Shown piece by piece: positions 1 to 8,033 of a DNA stretch of 64,000 bases. How positions within the stretch are numbered: position 1 is the first letter of the stretch; each line of letters begins with the position of its first letter. Source of the stretch: Cupriavidus respiraculi (lineage in GTDB: Bacteria; Pseudomonadota; Gammaproteobacteria; Burkholderiales; Burkholderiaceae); the NCBI RefSeq assembly GCF_914271545.1, contig NZ_CAJZAH010000005.1:124001-188000 (forward strand), in the 5' to 3' direction. Both the position numbers and the translations under genes were made by a program. The notes below the pieces were generated by a model that saw only the letters and a list, made by a program, of their open reading frames with translations, searched no databases and was not told where the DNA came from.

Positions 1-2
1 GT

Positions 3-44
3 CACGAGGCGCCCGAAGCAATGGAGGCGGTGGAGGCGGGCTAG
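3..44 (+). CDS. C-terminal end of an unidentified protein (partial)
   Basis: An open frame enters from the left edge and stops at the TAG ending at 44, giving an Ala/Glu-rich tail (HEAPEAMEAVEAG). Such tails are common at the end of real proteins in GC-rich genomes, but 13 residues cannot identify a family. It could equally be a chance frame. Confidence 0.2.
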   Translation, partial: HEAPEAMEAVEAG

Positions 45-225
45 GCCGGTCGCGACGGTTGGAGGTATTCCTCTAGAACCGAACCGGCGAATCGTGCCGT
101 GGACATCTTTCGTTGTGGTCGCGTCACTTTGCGCACGTTTGTGGCGCGTATTGGCCGCGAACCCGCATGTCCAAAGGGAATCCCCTAGATAGCCAAGCGC
201 GGCTTACCTTTCTTAAACTATGTCG

Positions 226-287
226 GCCCTCCAATACAGGGCTTTCTTCAACTGATTTTTGAGCCCGCTTCATGCGGGCTTTTTTTG
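226..287 (+). terminator. Tandem hairpins ending in an intrinsic terminator
   Basis: A 5-bp hairpin (GCCCT at 226-230, AGGGC at 238-242) is followed by the stem AGCCCGC (262-268), loop TTCAT, GCGGGCT (274-280) and six T residues. The second hairpin is a textbook Rho-independent terminator on the plus strand. It may end the gene entering from the left, or a short RNA of which the first hairpin is part. Confidence 0.7.
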
Positions 288-435
288 TGCGCGGCGCAAG
301 GCAGCGGCGGGTGCGAACTGCGCCTGTTCGGACACCCGGGGACTCATGCGGGTTCCCTCCGTTTACCCGAATGGTGCGGGTCGACAATGACGGCTACATT
401 GCAAGGGCCTTCAGGGCATTGAGATCGCAAGAGTT

Positions 436-465
436 GAGAGTCCGCGTCGCGGGCTCTCTTTTTTT
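436..465 (+). terminator. Second intrinsic terminator
   Basis: A 10-bp stem with one G-U pair (GAGAGTCCGC at 436-445, GCGGGCTCTC at 449-458) and a 3-nt loop is followed by seven T residues. It is oriented for plus-strand transcripts, about 150 bp after the first terminator, with no recognisable gene in between. Confidence 0.65.
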
Positions 466-617
466 GTGCCTGCGATTTGCAAGCCATGAACGAGCGCCAT
501 GGAAAACGCGCGACGCCACTCGACTGCCGGGCGCTACGAAACGGTACTGCTGCGGGAGGTTGCACTGGAGCGCCGGGGAGCCTCGTCGAAACAAGGGGCG
601 TCAATGCGAGGGGAAAC

Positions 618-694
618 TGGGGTGGCTGATGGGACTCGAACCCACGACGACAGGAATCACAATCCTGGACTCTACCAACTGAGCTACAGCCACC
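618..694 (-). tRNA. tRNA-His (anticodon GTG)
   Basis: Read on the minus strand this is a full cloverleaf. The D-arm has the usual AGCTCAGTTGGTAGAG, the anticodon stem CCAGG/CCTGT holds the loop ATTGTGATT with anticodon GTG, and the T-arm carries GGGTTCGAGTCCC. The acceptor stem pairs GGTGGCT with AGCCACC, including the extra 5' G (G-1) diagnostic of tRNA-His, and the 3' CCA is encoded at 618-620. It charges histidine for CAC and CAU codons. Confidence 0.96.
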
Positions 695-815
695 GTAGAG
701 ACTGACCAGCGAGTGCTGAGCAGCGAAGAACGAAATTATACAAACATCGTCTCGCCGTGGCTAGTACTCTGCACAAAAAAATTCAAAGACGTCGGGGCCA
801 CCCTTTGTCTTCCGC

Positions 816-986
816 TCAGGCGTGCAGCTTCGCCGGCGGATCGAGCTCCAGCATCCGGCAGATGGCCGCCATGCTGCCCACCATGGTGCGGCGCTGCGCG
901 CCTTGGTAGATGCGTACGCCCTTGGACTGGCGGAACGGCACGGGCTTGACGGGAAGGCGGGCGGGGGAGCGATCGGCTTGCAGCAT
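816..986 (-). CDS. Small protein of unknown function downstream of lexA
   Basis: A 56-residue basic protein that I do not recognise. It is rich in Arg and Pro in the first half (VKPVPFRQSKGVRIYQGAQ) and ends in a possible short helix (GSMAAICRMLELD). There is no signal peptide or membrane segment. The start at 986 was chosen because GAGG lies 6-7 nt upstream; an in-frame ATG at 1013 lacks such a site. The gene lies 95 bp after lexA on the same strand, with no clear terminator between, so it should be co-transcribed from the SOS-controlled lexA promoter. A weak hairpin with a T-run near 772-810 may end the unit. It is not a recognisable SulA. Confidence 0.55.
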   Translation of the reverse strand: MLQADRSPARLPVKPVPFRQSKGVRIYQGAQRRTMVGSMAAICRMLELDPPAKLHA

Positions 987-1081
987 GGTTAACCTCATAA
1001 ATTGCGGCAACAACGGGCCCTGGCGCCCGGCGGGCAGCCATGGATGAACCGGCGAAAGGCGGCGGCGCCGCCCTCGCGCCT

Positions 1082-1738
1082 TCAGAAACCGGAGGAGCGG
1101 ATCAGCCCGACGGCGATACCTTCCAGGGAGAACTCTTCGCGCCCGGGTTCGACGATGATGCTGGCAAAGTCCGGGTTCTCGGCGATCAGCTCGATGCTCT
1201 GGCCGCGGCGCTTGAAGCGCTTGACCGTGACGTCATCGCCGAGACGGGCCACCACGATCTTGCCGTTGGTGGCCTCGGAGGCGCGCTTGACGGCGAGCAG
1301 GTCGCCATCGAGGATGCCCGCGTCGCGCATGCTCAGGCCGCGCACGCGCAGCAGATAGTCGGGGCGCTCGTCGAAGACCGAGGCATCGACCTGGTACTGG
1401 CGGTCGATGTGTTCGGCGGCGAGGATGGGGCTGCCGGCCGCGACGCGGCCGACCAGGGGCAGCGTCAGTTGCAGCACGCCGGCCAGCGGCAGCGAGAACT
1501 GGTCCGGCAATTCCGATTCGCTGCGCGATACCTTGAGCCGGATGCCGCGCGACGCGCCCGGCGTCAGTTCGATGACGCCCTTGCGGGCCAGCGCCCGCAG
1601 ATGTTCCTCGGCCGCATTGGGCGACGAGAATCCGAACTCGGACGCGATCTCGGCCCGCGTGGGCGGAATGCCGGTCTGCCGGATGGTGTTGCGGATCAGG
1701 TCGAAGATCTGTTGCTGCCGCGGTGTCAGGGTCGCCAT
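1082..1738 (-). CDS. lexA: LexA, SOS regulon repressor
   Basis: A 218-residue repressor that binds SOS boxes and cleaves itself when stimulated by RecA-ssDNA. The N-terminal winged helix-turn-helix (about 1-70) is followed by the S24 latent peptidase. Visible are the Ala101-Gly102 cleavage bond, the nucleophile Ser136 (RGLSM) and the general base Lys173, 37 residues apart as in E. coli (119/156). The ATG at 1738 is chosen because translation there begins [10 protein letters not shown], the family's normal N-terminus; an upstream ATG at 1810 adds unrelated residues and would lie inside the operator region. Two SOS boxes upstream indicate autoregulation. A small gene follows on the same strand. 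Confidence 0.97.
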   Translation of the reverse strand: MATLTPRQQQIFDLIRNTIRQTGIPPTRAEIASEFGFSSPNAAEEHLRALARKGVIELTPGASRGIRLKVSRSESELPDQFSLPLAGVLQLTLPLVGRVAAGSPILAAEHIDRQYQVDASVFDERPDYLLRVRGLSMRDAGILDGDLLAVKRASEATNGKIVVARLGDDVTVKRFKRRGQSIELIAENPDFASIIVEPGREEFSLEGIAVGLIRSSGF

Positions 1739-1800
1739 GGAGTTGCTGGTTCCTTCGCTGTCGGAGGCTTGGCCGGATTGCCGGGCCGTGCCGTGAGGCA

Positions 1801-1836
1801 CTGTATGCATGAACAGTGTGCTGTGATTTTATACAG
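1801..1836. promoter_or_regulatory. Two SOS (LexA) boxes
   Basis: Two perfect CTGT-N8-ACAG sites lie at 1801-1816 and 1821-1836, centres 20 bp apart, about two helical turns. They sit 63-98 bp upstream of lexA, as expected for autorepression with cooperative binding. The second box carries TATACAG, which could double as part of a -10 region. The divergent asparaginase starts 140 bp away and could also be affected. Confidence 0.93.
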
Positions 1837-1976
1837 TATCGTGTGAAGTGCAAGTGGAATTTGCGATGATGCTCATGGACGACGGTCCATCGTGCGGAGA
1901 CGCGTCAAGGCCGCAGCGGGGCAAGCGCCGGTACAATCTGGCGCTTCGTCATCCCCTGTTTACCTGCGCAGCATTC

Positions 1977-2978
1977 ATGTCCCTCTTGCCTCGCGTCATC
2001 GTCCTTGCCACCGGCGGCACCATTGCCGGCACCTCTTCCAGCGCTGCCAGCAGCACGCGCTACCAGGCCGGCACGGTGCCGATCGACGCGCTGCTCGATG
2101 CGGTGCCGGTATTGAAGCAAGTCGCGCGCATCGAAGCCGAACAGGTGGCCCAGGTGGACAGCAAGGACATGTCCTTCGCGCTGTGGGCCACGCTGGCGGC
2201 GCGTGTTTTGTATTGGTCGGCGCAGCCGGATGTGGCGGGCATCGTGGTGACGCACGGCACCGATACCCTGGAAGAGACGGCGATGCTGCTGCATCTGGCG
2301 TGCGATACCGCGCGCGTGCCGGTGGTGCTGACCGCAGCGATGCGCCCGGCGACGTCGCTGTCCGCCGACGGCGCGCTGAACCTGCTCGACGCCGTCCGTG
2401 TCGCGCGGCATCCCGAGTCGATGGGCAAGGGCGTGCTGGTGGTGCTGAACCAGGTGATCCATGCCGGCCGCGATGCCGTGAAGGCGCATACCTCCGCCGT
2501 CAACGCCTTCGTCTCGCCGCTGGCCGGGCCGCTCGGGATCGTCCAGGACGAACTGGTGCGCTACCTGCGCGCGCCGGTGGCATTGCCTGGCGCGCCCTGG
2601 GCGGTGCCGGCAGCCTGGCCCGCGGTCGAGATCGTGGCGAGCTATGCCGGGCCGGGACGCGTGATGGTCGATGCGCTGGTGGCGGCCGGGGTGCGCGGGC
2701 TGGTGGTGGCCGCGGCCGGCAACGGCTCGATCCACGAGACGCTGGTCGCGGCGCTGGCCGACGCCGCCCGTGCGGGCGTGGCAGTGCTGCGCAGTTCCCG
2801 CACGGGGCAGGGCCATGTCACGCTGTGCAGGCATCCGGACCCCCAGGCCGGGCTGTTCGCGTCCGCCGGCGATCTCAATCCCTACAAGGCGCGGGTGGTG
2901 CTGGCGATGGCGCTGGCGCGTGATCCCGCCTTGGCTTCGGACCCCAGCGGGTTGCAGCGCCTGTTCGCCGAGATCTGA
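1977..2978 (+). CDS. L-asparaginase (type I/II family, cytoplasmic)
   Basis: A 333-residue amidohydrolase converting L-asparagine to aspartate and ammonia. The family's two threonine motifs are present: ATGGTIAG near residue 15, and THGTDTLEETA, which carries the Thr-Asp pair and leads on to the catalytic Lys (LTAAMRP is the following conserved strand). The start at 1977 gives MSLLPRVIVLATGGTIAG with no signal peptide, so the enzyme should be cytoplasmic. An in-frame start at 1848 would add 43 atypical residues. A TACAAT -10-like hexamer lies at 1932-1937. The gene is divergent from lexA and followed by the rpsF promoter. The motifs do not tell whether glutamine is also a substrate. Confidence 0.9.
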   Translation: MSLLPRVIVLATGGTIAGTSSSAASSTRYQAGTVPIDALLDAVPVLKQVARIEAEQVAQVDSKDMSFALWATLAARVLYWSAQPDVAGIVVTHGTDTLEETAMLLHLACDTARVPVVLTAAMRPATSLSADGALNLLDAVRVARHPESMGKGVLVVLNQVIHAGRDAVKAHTSAVNAFVSPLAGPLGIVQDELVRYLRAPVALPGAPWAVPAAWPAVEIVASYAGPGRVMVDALVAAGVRGLVVAAAGNGSIHETLVAALADAARAGVAVLRSSRTGQGHVTLCRHPDPQAGLFASAGDLNPYKARVVLAMALARDPALASDPSGLQRLFAEI

Positions 2979-2984
2979 TCGGGC

Positions 2985-3066
2985 TTGTCTGGTCAGCCGT
3001 TGCCGCGCTATAATCGCCGGCTATTTAAACCTTGCCACACCGGACAGACGCCCGGGTGGCTTATCC
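2985..3066 (+). promoter_or_regulatory. rpsF operon promoter and S6:S18 leader hairpin
   Basis: A TTGTCT -35 (2985-2990) and a perfect TATAAT -10 (3010-3015) are separated by 19 bp. In the leader, GCCAC (3035-3039) pairs with GTGGC (3057-3061), and the strand between begins ACCGG. A stem interrupted by a CCG trinucleotide is the known signature of the S6:S18 autoregulatory element in rpsF leaders, where the ribosomal protein pair binds its own mRNA. The match is by eye, not by covariance model. Confidence 0.65.
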
Positions 3067-3080
3067 CAAAAGGACCATCA

Positions 3081-3455
3081 ATGCGTCATTACGAAATCGT
3101 TTTTATCGTCCACCCGGACCAGAGCGAGCAAGTCGGTGCCATGATCGAGCGTTACAAGACGCTGGTCACCTCGCAGCACGGTCAGGTCCATCGCGTGGAA
3201 GACTGGGGCCGCCGTCAGATGGCCTACATGATCCAGAAGCTGGCCAAGGCTCACTACGTCTGCATGAACATCGAGTGCGGCAAGGAAACGCTGGCTGAAC
3301 TGGAACATGCGTTCAAGTTCAACGACGCCGTGCTGCGCCACCTCATCGTCCAGACCAAGAAGGCCGAAACCGCGCCGTCGCCGATGATGAAGGAAGTCCA
3401 GCGCGAAGAAGCCCGCAAGGCCTCGCAACAGACCAGCGAGACCCCGGCTGCTTGA
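3081..3455 (+). CDS. rpsF: 30S ribosomal protein S6
   Basis: A 124-residue small-subunit protein that pairs with S18 on the 16S rRNA platform. The start [17 protein letters not shown] and the central [21 protein letters not shown] are typical, and the acidic/Lys C-terminal tail is of variable length in this family. AAAGGA precedes the ATG at 3081; an in-frame start at 2985 would reach into the promoter. It is first gene of rpsF-priB-rpsR-rplI. Confidence 0.97.
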   Translation: MRHYEIVFIVHPDQSEQVGAMIERYKTLVTSQHGQVHRVEDWGRRQMAYMIQKLAKAHYVCMNIECGKETLAELEHAFKFNDAVLRHLIVQTKKAETAPSPMMKEVQREEARKASQQTSETPAA

Positions 3456-3523
3456 GTGCGATTGCGGCAGCGCCCGCCCGTTGAACGGGTCCGCGCCGCC
3501 GGCTGCCAGCAAGCGAGTGTGAT

Positions 3524-3823
3524 TTGAATCAGGTTCGGCTCCACGCCACGCTCGCCGAGCGTGACGCCCTGCGATATACGCCCGCCGGCATTCCCGTCGT
3601 CAACTGCATCCTGCAGTACTCCGGGGAAACGGTGGAGGCGCAGACGCCAAGGCAAGTGGAGTTTGCCATCGCGGCAATGGGCGTCGGGCCGATCGGCCAG
3701 CGCCTGGAGCGGCTACCCCTCGGTACGCTGCTGGACTGCGAAGGATTCCTCGCCCGCAAGCATCGCAACAGCAAAGGTCTCGTCTTTCACATCACTGGAT
3801 GTAAAGCATTCGTAAAGGATTGA
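3524..3823 (+). CDS. priB: Primosomal replication protein N (PriB)
   Basis: A 99-residue OB-fold single-strand DNA-binding protein that works with PriA in replication restart. The N-terminus MNQVRLHATLAERDALRYTP and the VEFAIAAMG segment match beta/gamma PriB. The start is a TTG at 3524, since no in-frame ATG or GTG precedes the conserved residues; ribosome-binding sequence is weak (AAGCGAG). Its position between rpsF and rpsR is diagnostic. The stop lies 3 nt before rpsR, so the AAGGAT at the end of priB serves as the rpsR ribosome-binding site. Confidence 0.93.
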   Translation: MNQVRLHATLAERDALRYTPAGIPVVNCILQYSGETVEAQTPRQVEFAIAAMGVGPIGQRLERLPLGTLLDCEGFLARKHRNSKGLVFHITGCKAFVKD

Positions 3824-3826
3824 ATC

Positions 3827-4105
3827 ATGGCATTCGTCAAACGTGACAACAAGAACAAGAAGCGCTTCCAACAGCAGAACCCGCTGTTCAAGCGCAAGCG
3901 CTTCTGCCGCTTCACCGTGGCTGGCGTGGAACAGATCGACTACAAGGATCTGGACACCCTGAAGGACTTCATCGGCGACAACGGCAAGATCACGCCGGCT
4001 CGCCTGACCGGCACCAAGGCGCACTATCAGCGTCAGCTCGACACGGCCATCAAGCGCGCGCGTTTCCTCGCGCTGATGCCGTACACCGACCTGCACAAGA
4101 ACTGA
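3827..4105 (+). CDS. rpsR: 30S ribosomal protein S18
   Basis: A 92-residue basic protein, partner of S6 in the 30S platform. It carries the family core ([16 protein letters not shown] followed by [18 protein letters not shown]) and a Lys-rich N-terminus. Length is slightly above E. coli S18 (75) because of the N-terminal extension usual in betaproteobacteria. The start at 3827 follows priB by 3 nt. Confidence 0.97.
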
Positions 4106-4132
4106 TAGCCCGGTCGACAAGGAGAAAATACG

Positions 4133-4585
4133 ATGCAAGTCATTCTGCTGGAAAAAGTCATCAACCTGGGCAACCTGGGTGACATCGTGCGCGTGAAGGA
4201 CGGTTACGCCCGTAACTTCCTGATCCCGTCGAAGAAGGCCCGCCGCGCCACGCAAACCGCCATCGACGAGTTCGAGGTCAAGCGCGCCGATCTGGAAAAG
4301 GCAGCCGCCGAGAAGCTGGCCGCCGCGCAAGCCGAAGGCGAGAAGCTGAACGGTCTGACGCTGCAGATCACCCAGAAGTCGGGCGTGGACGGCCGTCTGT
4401 TCGGCTCGGTCACCAACGCCGACATCGCCGAAGCCCTGGGCACCCAAGGCTTCAAGGTGGAGAAGGCGCAAGTGCGCCTGCCCAACGGCCCGCTGAAGAT
4501 GGTGGGCGACCACCCCGTCAGCGTGTCGCTGCACACCGACGTGCTGGTCGACGTGACCGTCTCGGTGCTGGGCGAGCACGCCTGA
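4133..4585 (+). CDS. rplI: 50S ribosomal protein L9
   Basis: A 150-residue two-domain protein binding 23S rRNA at the base of the L1 stalk. The N-terminal domain begins [19 protein letters not shown] and contains the signature [13 protein letters not shown]; a long charged helix (about 40-75) links it to the C-terminal domain with [15 protein letters not shown] lies 7 nt before the ATG. It is the last gene before the intrinsic terminator of this operon. Confidence 0.97.
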   Translation: MQVILLEKVINLGNLGDIVRVKDGYARNFLIPSKKARRATQTAIDEFEVKRADLEKAAAEKLAAAQAEGEKLNGLTLQITQKSGVDGRLFGSVTNADIAEALGTQGFKVEKAQVRLPNGPLKMVGDHPVSVSLHTDVLVDVTVSVLGEHA

Positions 4586-4641
4586 GTCGTGGCATCTTCC
4601 CGGACGAGGCTGGTCCTCGCCCGGTGCAGGAAGTCCCCAAA

Positions 4642-4668
4642 GGCAGAAGCGAAGGCTTCTGCCTTTTT
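4642..4668 (+). terminator. Intrinsic terminator after rplI
   Basis: A perfect 9-bp stem (GGCAGAAGC at 4642-4650, GCTTCTGCC at 4655-4663) with a 4-nt loop is followed by five T residues. It separates the ribosomal operon from dnaB, which has its own -10 element. Confidence 0.9.
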
Positions 4669-4738
4669 GTTTGCCTGTTCGTTGCCGATCGATTGTCCGA
4701 TCGACCGGCGCCGACCGCTGTAGCGCGGATCAGGCCGC

Positions 4739-4744
4739 TATAAT
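4739..4744 (+). promoter_or_regulatory. TATAAT -10 element directly before dnaB
   Basis: A perfect TATAAT lies only 8 nt before the dnaB ATG. Transcription would start within about 3 nt of the start codon, giving a leaderless or almost leaderless mRNA. No good -35 is visible, so strength is uncertain. Confidence 0.5.
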
Positions 4745-4752
4745 CCCCACCC

Positions 4753-6144
4753 ATGAACGCGCCCGTCGCCGACCCCCAACTCGACAATCTCAAGGTACCC
4801 CCGCACTCCATCGAGGCCGAACAGTCGGTGCTTGGCGGGCTGCTGCTGGACAATGCCGCCTGGGACCGCATCGCGGACTTCCTCTCCGACGCGGACTTCT
4901 ACCGCTTCGATCATCGGGTGATTTTCCAGAGCATCGCCCGGCTGATCTCCGATACCAAGCCTGCCGACGTCGTCACCGTCTACGAAATGCTGCAGGTGGC
5001 CGGCAAGGCCGAGGAGGTGGGCGGCCTGGCGTACCTGAACTCGCTGGCGCAGAACACGCCGAGCGCGGCCAATATCCGCCGCTACGCGGAAATCGTCCGC
5101 GAGCGTTCGGTGCTGCGCAAGCTCGTGACGGTGGCCGACGATATCGCGACCGCCGCCTTCGCCCCCAAGGGCCGCGCCGTGCGCGAACTGCTCGACGAGG
5201 CCGAATCCAAGGTGTTCGCCATCGCCGAGGAAGGCTCGCGCGGACAGAAGGGCTTCCAGGAAATCCAGCCGCTGCTCACGCAGGTGGTGGAACGGATCGA
5301 CGAGCTGTACCACCGCGATTCGAATACCGACGTGACCGGCGTGCCCACCGGCTTCATCGACCTGGACCGCATGACCAGCGGCATGCAGCCCGGCGACCTG
5401 GTGATCGTCGCGGGCCGCCCCTCGATGGGCAAGACCGCGTTCTCGCTCAATATCGGCGAGCACGTGGCGGTGGAGCAGGGCCTGCCGGTGGCGGTGTTCT
5501 CGATGGAAATGGCCGGCACGCAGTTGGCCATGCGTATGCTCGGTTCGGTCGGCCGGCTGGATCAGCACCGCCTGCGCACGGGCCGCTTGCTGGACGAGGA
5601 CTGGCCGCGCCTGACCCATGCGATCCAGCGCATGAACGACGCGCAGCTGTTCATCGACGAGACGCCCGCGCTGAATCCGATGGAGCTGCGCGCGCGCTCG
5701 CGGCGGCTGGCGCGCCAGTGCGGGCAGCTTGGCCTGATCATCATCGATTACCTGCAGCTGATGTCCGGCTCGGGCGGCGGCGAGAACCGCGCCACCGAGA
5801 TCTCGGAAATCTCCCGTTCGCTCAAGGGGCTGGCCAAGGAACTCAACTGCCCGGTGATCGCGCTGTCGCAGCTGAACCGAAGCCTGGAGCAGCGGCCGAA
5901 CAAGCGGCCCGTGATGTCCGACCTGCGGGAATCCGGCGCCATCGAACAGGATGCCGACGTGATCCTGTTCATCTATCGCGACGAGGTCTACAACCCCGAT
6001 TCGCAGGACAAGGGCAGCGCGGAAATCATCATCGGCAAGCAGCGTAACGGTCCGATCGGCACGGTCCGCCTGACGTTCCTGGGCCAGTTCACCAAGTTCG
6101 ACAACTACAGCGGCGGTCCGGCGTTCTTCGACAACGACACCTGA
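4753..6144 (+). CDS. dnaB: Replicative DNA helicase DnaB
   Basis: A 463-residue hexameric 5'-3' helicase that unwinds DNA at the replication fork and recruits primase. The N-terminal domain (about 15-120) begins VPPHSIEAEQSVLGGLL; the RecA-like ATPase carries Walker A GRPSMGKT (about 220-227), Walker B LIIIDYLQLM, and the conserved ALSQLNR and SDLRESG motifs. Length matches E. coli DnaB (471). The codon at 4753 is the only suitable start and lies 8 nt after a TATAAT. No intein is present. Confidence 0.97.
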   Translation: MNAPVADPQLDNLKVPPHSIEAEQSVLGGLLLDNAAWDRIADFLSDADFYRFDHRVIFQSIARLISDTKPADVVTVYEMLQVAGKAEEVGGLAYLNSLAQNTPSAANIRRYAEIVRERSVLRKLVTVADDIATAAFAPKGRAVRELLDEAESKVFAIAEEGSRGQKGFQEIQPLLTQVVERIDELYHRDSNTDVTGVPTGFIDLDRMTSGMQPGDLVIVAGRPSMGKTAFSLNIGEHVAVEQGLPVAVFSMEMAGTQLAMRMLGSVGRLDQHRLRTGRLLDEDWPRLTHAIQRMNDAQLFIDETPALNPMELRARSRRLARQCGQLGLIIIDYLQLMSGSGGGENRATEISEISRSLKGLAKELNCPVIALSQLNRSLEQRPNKRPVMSDLRESGAIEQDADVILFIYRDEVYNPDSQDKGSAEIIIGKQRNGPIGTVRLTFLGQFTKFDNYSGGPAFFDNDT

Positions 6145-6337
6145 CCGCAACCGCGTCCCGGGCGCGCCGCCGCGAAAGCGCCGGCGCGTTGTTTATCGGC
6201 AAACGCCCGGCGCGCGCCGGCAAGCCTGTAGAATATTGCCTTTTTGTGACAGCCGGTTTTCGCCGCCGGCCGTCGGCATCTTGCCCGCCAAGATCCAGCA
6301 ACAAGAGAGAGCCTTCGCTCATCCACAAGGAACCTCC

Positions 6338-6964
6338 ATGTTCGGCCGTTTCATGCCCACCGAGGGCAAGTTCTTCGAATATTTCAATCAACACGCCGAG
6401 TGCGCGGTGACGGCTGCCCGCGAACTGGTCGACCTGATCAACGATCTGTCGAACGCGGAAATCCATGCCCGCCGCGTGCAGGCCACCGAGAAGAAAGCGG
6501 ACCGGATCACGCACGACACGATCGATCTGCTGCACAAGACTTTCATCACGCCGCTCGATCGCGACGAGATCCACAAGCTCATCACGACCATGGACGACAT
6601 CCTGGACCTGATGGAGGACGTGGCCGAAACCATCCTGCTGTACGACGTCACCAGCCTGACCGACGACGCGCGCAAGCTCGCCATCATCTGCCTGCAGACC
6701 TGCGAGCTGGTCAAGATCGCGGTGGGACTGCTGGAGGACATGGGCAATGCCAGCACGATCCTGAAGACGGCGCAGCAGATCGACCAGCTCGAGTCCGAGG
6801 CCGATACCGTGATGCGCTCGGCGATCTCGAAGCTGTTCCGCGAGGAAACCGACGTCAAGCGGCTGATCAAGCTGAAGGCGATCTTCGAGCAGCTCGAAAC
6901 CATCACCGACAAGTGCGAGGATGTTGCCAACATCATCGAAGGCATCGTGCTGGAAAACGCCTGA
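6338..6964 (+). CDS. DUF47 (PhoU-like) Pit accessory protein
   Basis: A 208-residue all-helical cytoplasmic protein of the DUF47/YkaA family, related to PhoU. It starts MFGRFMPTEGKFFEYFNQHAE and carries the PhoU-like acidic helix repeats (EKKADRITHD, LIKLKAIFEQLETITDKCEDVANIIEG) thought to bind metal. Genes of this family nearly always precede a PiT permease, as here with a 12-bp gap, and are believed to modulate phosphate uptake. The ATG at 6338 fits homolog length; an in-frame ATG at 6236 would overlap the -10-like TAGAAT region (6229-6234). Confidence 0.9.
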   Translation: MFGRFMPTEGKFFEYFNQHAECAVTAARELVDLINDLSNAEIHARRVQATEKKADRITHDTIDLLHKTFITPLDRDEIHKLITTMDDILDLMEDVAETILLYDVTSLTDDARKLAIICLQTCELVKIAVGLLEDMGNASTILKTAQQIDQLESEADTVMRSAISKLFREETDVKRLIKLKAIFEQLETITDKCEDVANIIEGIVLENA

Positions 6965-6976
6965 CCCGGAACCCGC

Positions 6977-7987
6977 ATGCAGACCGTACAAATGAGCTTG
7001 TGGGTGATCGTCCTGCTGGTGACGCTCGCCCTGCTGTTCGACTTCATGAACGGCTTCCACGATGCCGCCAATTCGATTGCCACGGTGGTGTCGACGGGCG
7101 TGCTCAAGCCTCACCATGCCGTCGCCATGGCGGCAATTTGCAATGTCGTCGCCATCTTCGTGTTCCACCTGAAGGTGGCGGCCACCGTGGGCACCGGGAC
7201 GATCGATGTGCAGATCGTCGATCACTACGTGATATTCGGGGCGCTGGTGGGCGCCATCGTATGGAATCTGATCACGTGGTACTACGGCATTCCGTCCTCC
7301 TCCTCGCACGCGCTGATCGGCGGTCTGGTCGGTGCCGCGGTGGCCAAGGCGGGCACCGGCGCCCTGGTGACCAGCGGGTTGCTCAAGACCGTGGCCTTCA
7401 TCCTGATCTCGCCGTTCCTGGGCATGCTGCTCGGTTCGGTGCTGATGGTGGTGGTGGGCTGGACCTTCTTCCGCACGCCGCCCTCGCGCGTGGACCGCTG
7501 GTTCCGCCGGCTGCAACTGGTCTCGGCCTCGCTGTATAGCCTCGGCCACGGCGGCAACGACGCGCAGAAGACCATCGGCATCATCTGGATGCTGCTGATC
7601 GCCAGCGGCCACGTGATGCAGGGCGCGGCCGAGCCGCCGCTGTGGGTCATCATCAGCTGCTATGTGGCCATCGGCATGGGCACGCTGTTCGGCGGCTGGC
7701 GCATCGTGCGGACCATGGGCCAGAAGATCACCAAGCTCAAGCCGGTCGGCGGCTTCTGCGCGGAGACGGGCGGGGCGATCTCGCTGTTCCTGGCCTCGGC
7801 GCTGGGCGTGCCGGTCTCGACGACGCATACCATCACCGGCGCCATCGTCGGCGTGGGCTCGGTGCAGAAGATGTCGGCGGTGCGCTGGGGCGTGGCCGGC
7901 AATATCGTCTGGGCCTGGGTGCTGACCATTCCGGCCTCGGCCTTCATGGCCGCGGTGGCGTGGTGGATCGGCCGCCAGATACTCTGA
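6977..7987 (+). CDS. pit: Low-affinity inorganic phosphate permease, PiT family
   Basis: A 336-residue inner-membrane transporter moving phosphate (as a metal-phosphate complex) with protons. The two inverted-repeat PiT signatures are visible: DFMNGFHDAANSIATVVSTG near residue 22, and LGHGGNDAQKTIG in the second half. About ten hydrophobic segments are present. It forms a two-gene operon with the upstream DUF47 gene and ends at a strong bidirectional terminator. Its length fits the shorter bacterial PiT form without a large central loop. Confidence 0.93.
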   Translation: MQTVQMSLWVIVLLVTLALLFDFMNGFHDAANSIATVVSTGVLKPHHAVAMAAICNVVAIFVFHLKVAATVGTGTIDVQIVDHYVIFGALVGAIVWNLITWYYGIPSSSSHALIGGLVGAAVAKAGTGALVTSGLLKTVAFILISPFLGMLLGSVLMVVVGWTFFRTPPSRVDRWFRRLQLVSASLYSLGHGGNDAQKTIGIIWMLLIASGHVMQGAAEPPLWVIISCYVAIGMGTLFGGWRIVRTMGQKITKLKPVGGFCAETGGAISLFLASALGVPVSTTHTITGAIVGVGSVQKMSAVRWGVAGNIVWAWVLTIPASAFMAAVAWWIGRQIL

Positions 7988-8004
7988 GCCGGTTCCCGGA
8001 CGCG

Positions 8005-8033
8005 AAAAAGCCAGGCAATTGCCTGGCTTTTTT
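8005..8033. terminator. Bidirectional terminator between pit and the NlpC/P60 gene
   Basis: A perfect palindrome, AAAAAGCCAGGC, AATT, GCCTGGCTTTTTT, gives a 12-bp stem with a T-run on both strands. It ends the plus-strand pit operon and, from the other side, the minus-strand lipoprotein gene, whose stop codon it touches. Confidence 0.95.

Larger units (their letters stand above)
45..617. other. Gene-poor stretch before tRNA-His
   Basis: No convincing gene is seen here. Frames open on either strand lack ribosome-binding sites and have unusual composition. What can be seen is two intrinsic terminators on the plus strand (around 262-287 and 436-465) and a short hairpin just before the first. 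Two terminators in series without a gene between them suggest short non-coding transcripts or remnants of a lost gene. Confidence 0.5.

Noticed and set aside
600-700. tRNA-His as an integration site (attB) for a genomic island
   Set aside because: No integrase, direct repeat of the tRNA 3' end, or shift in composition was found next to it in the window.
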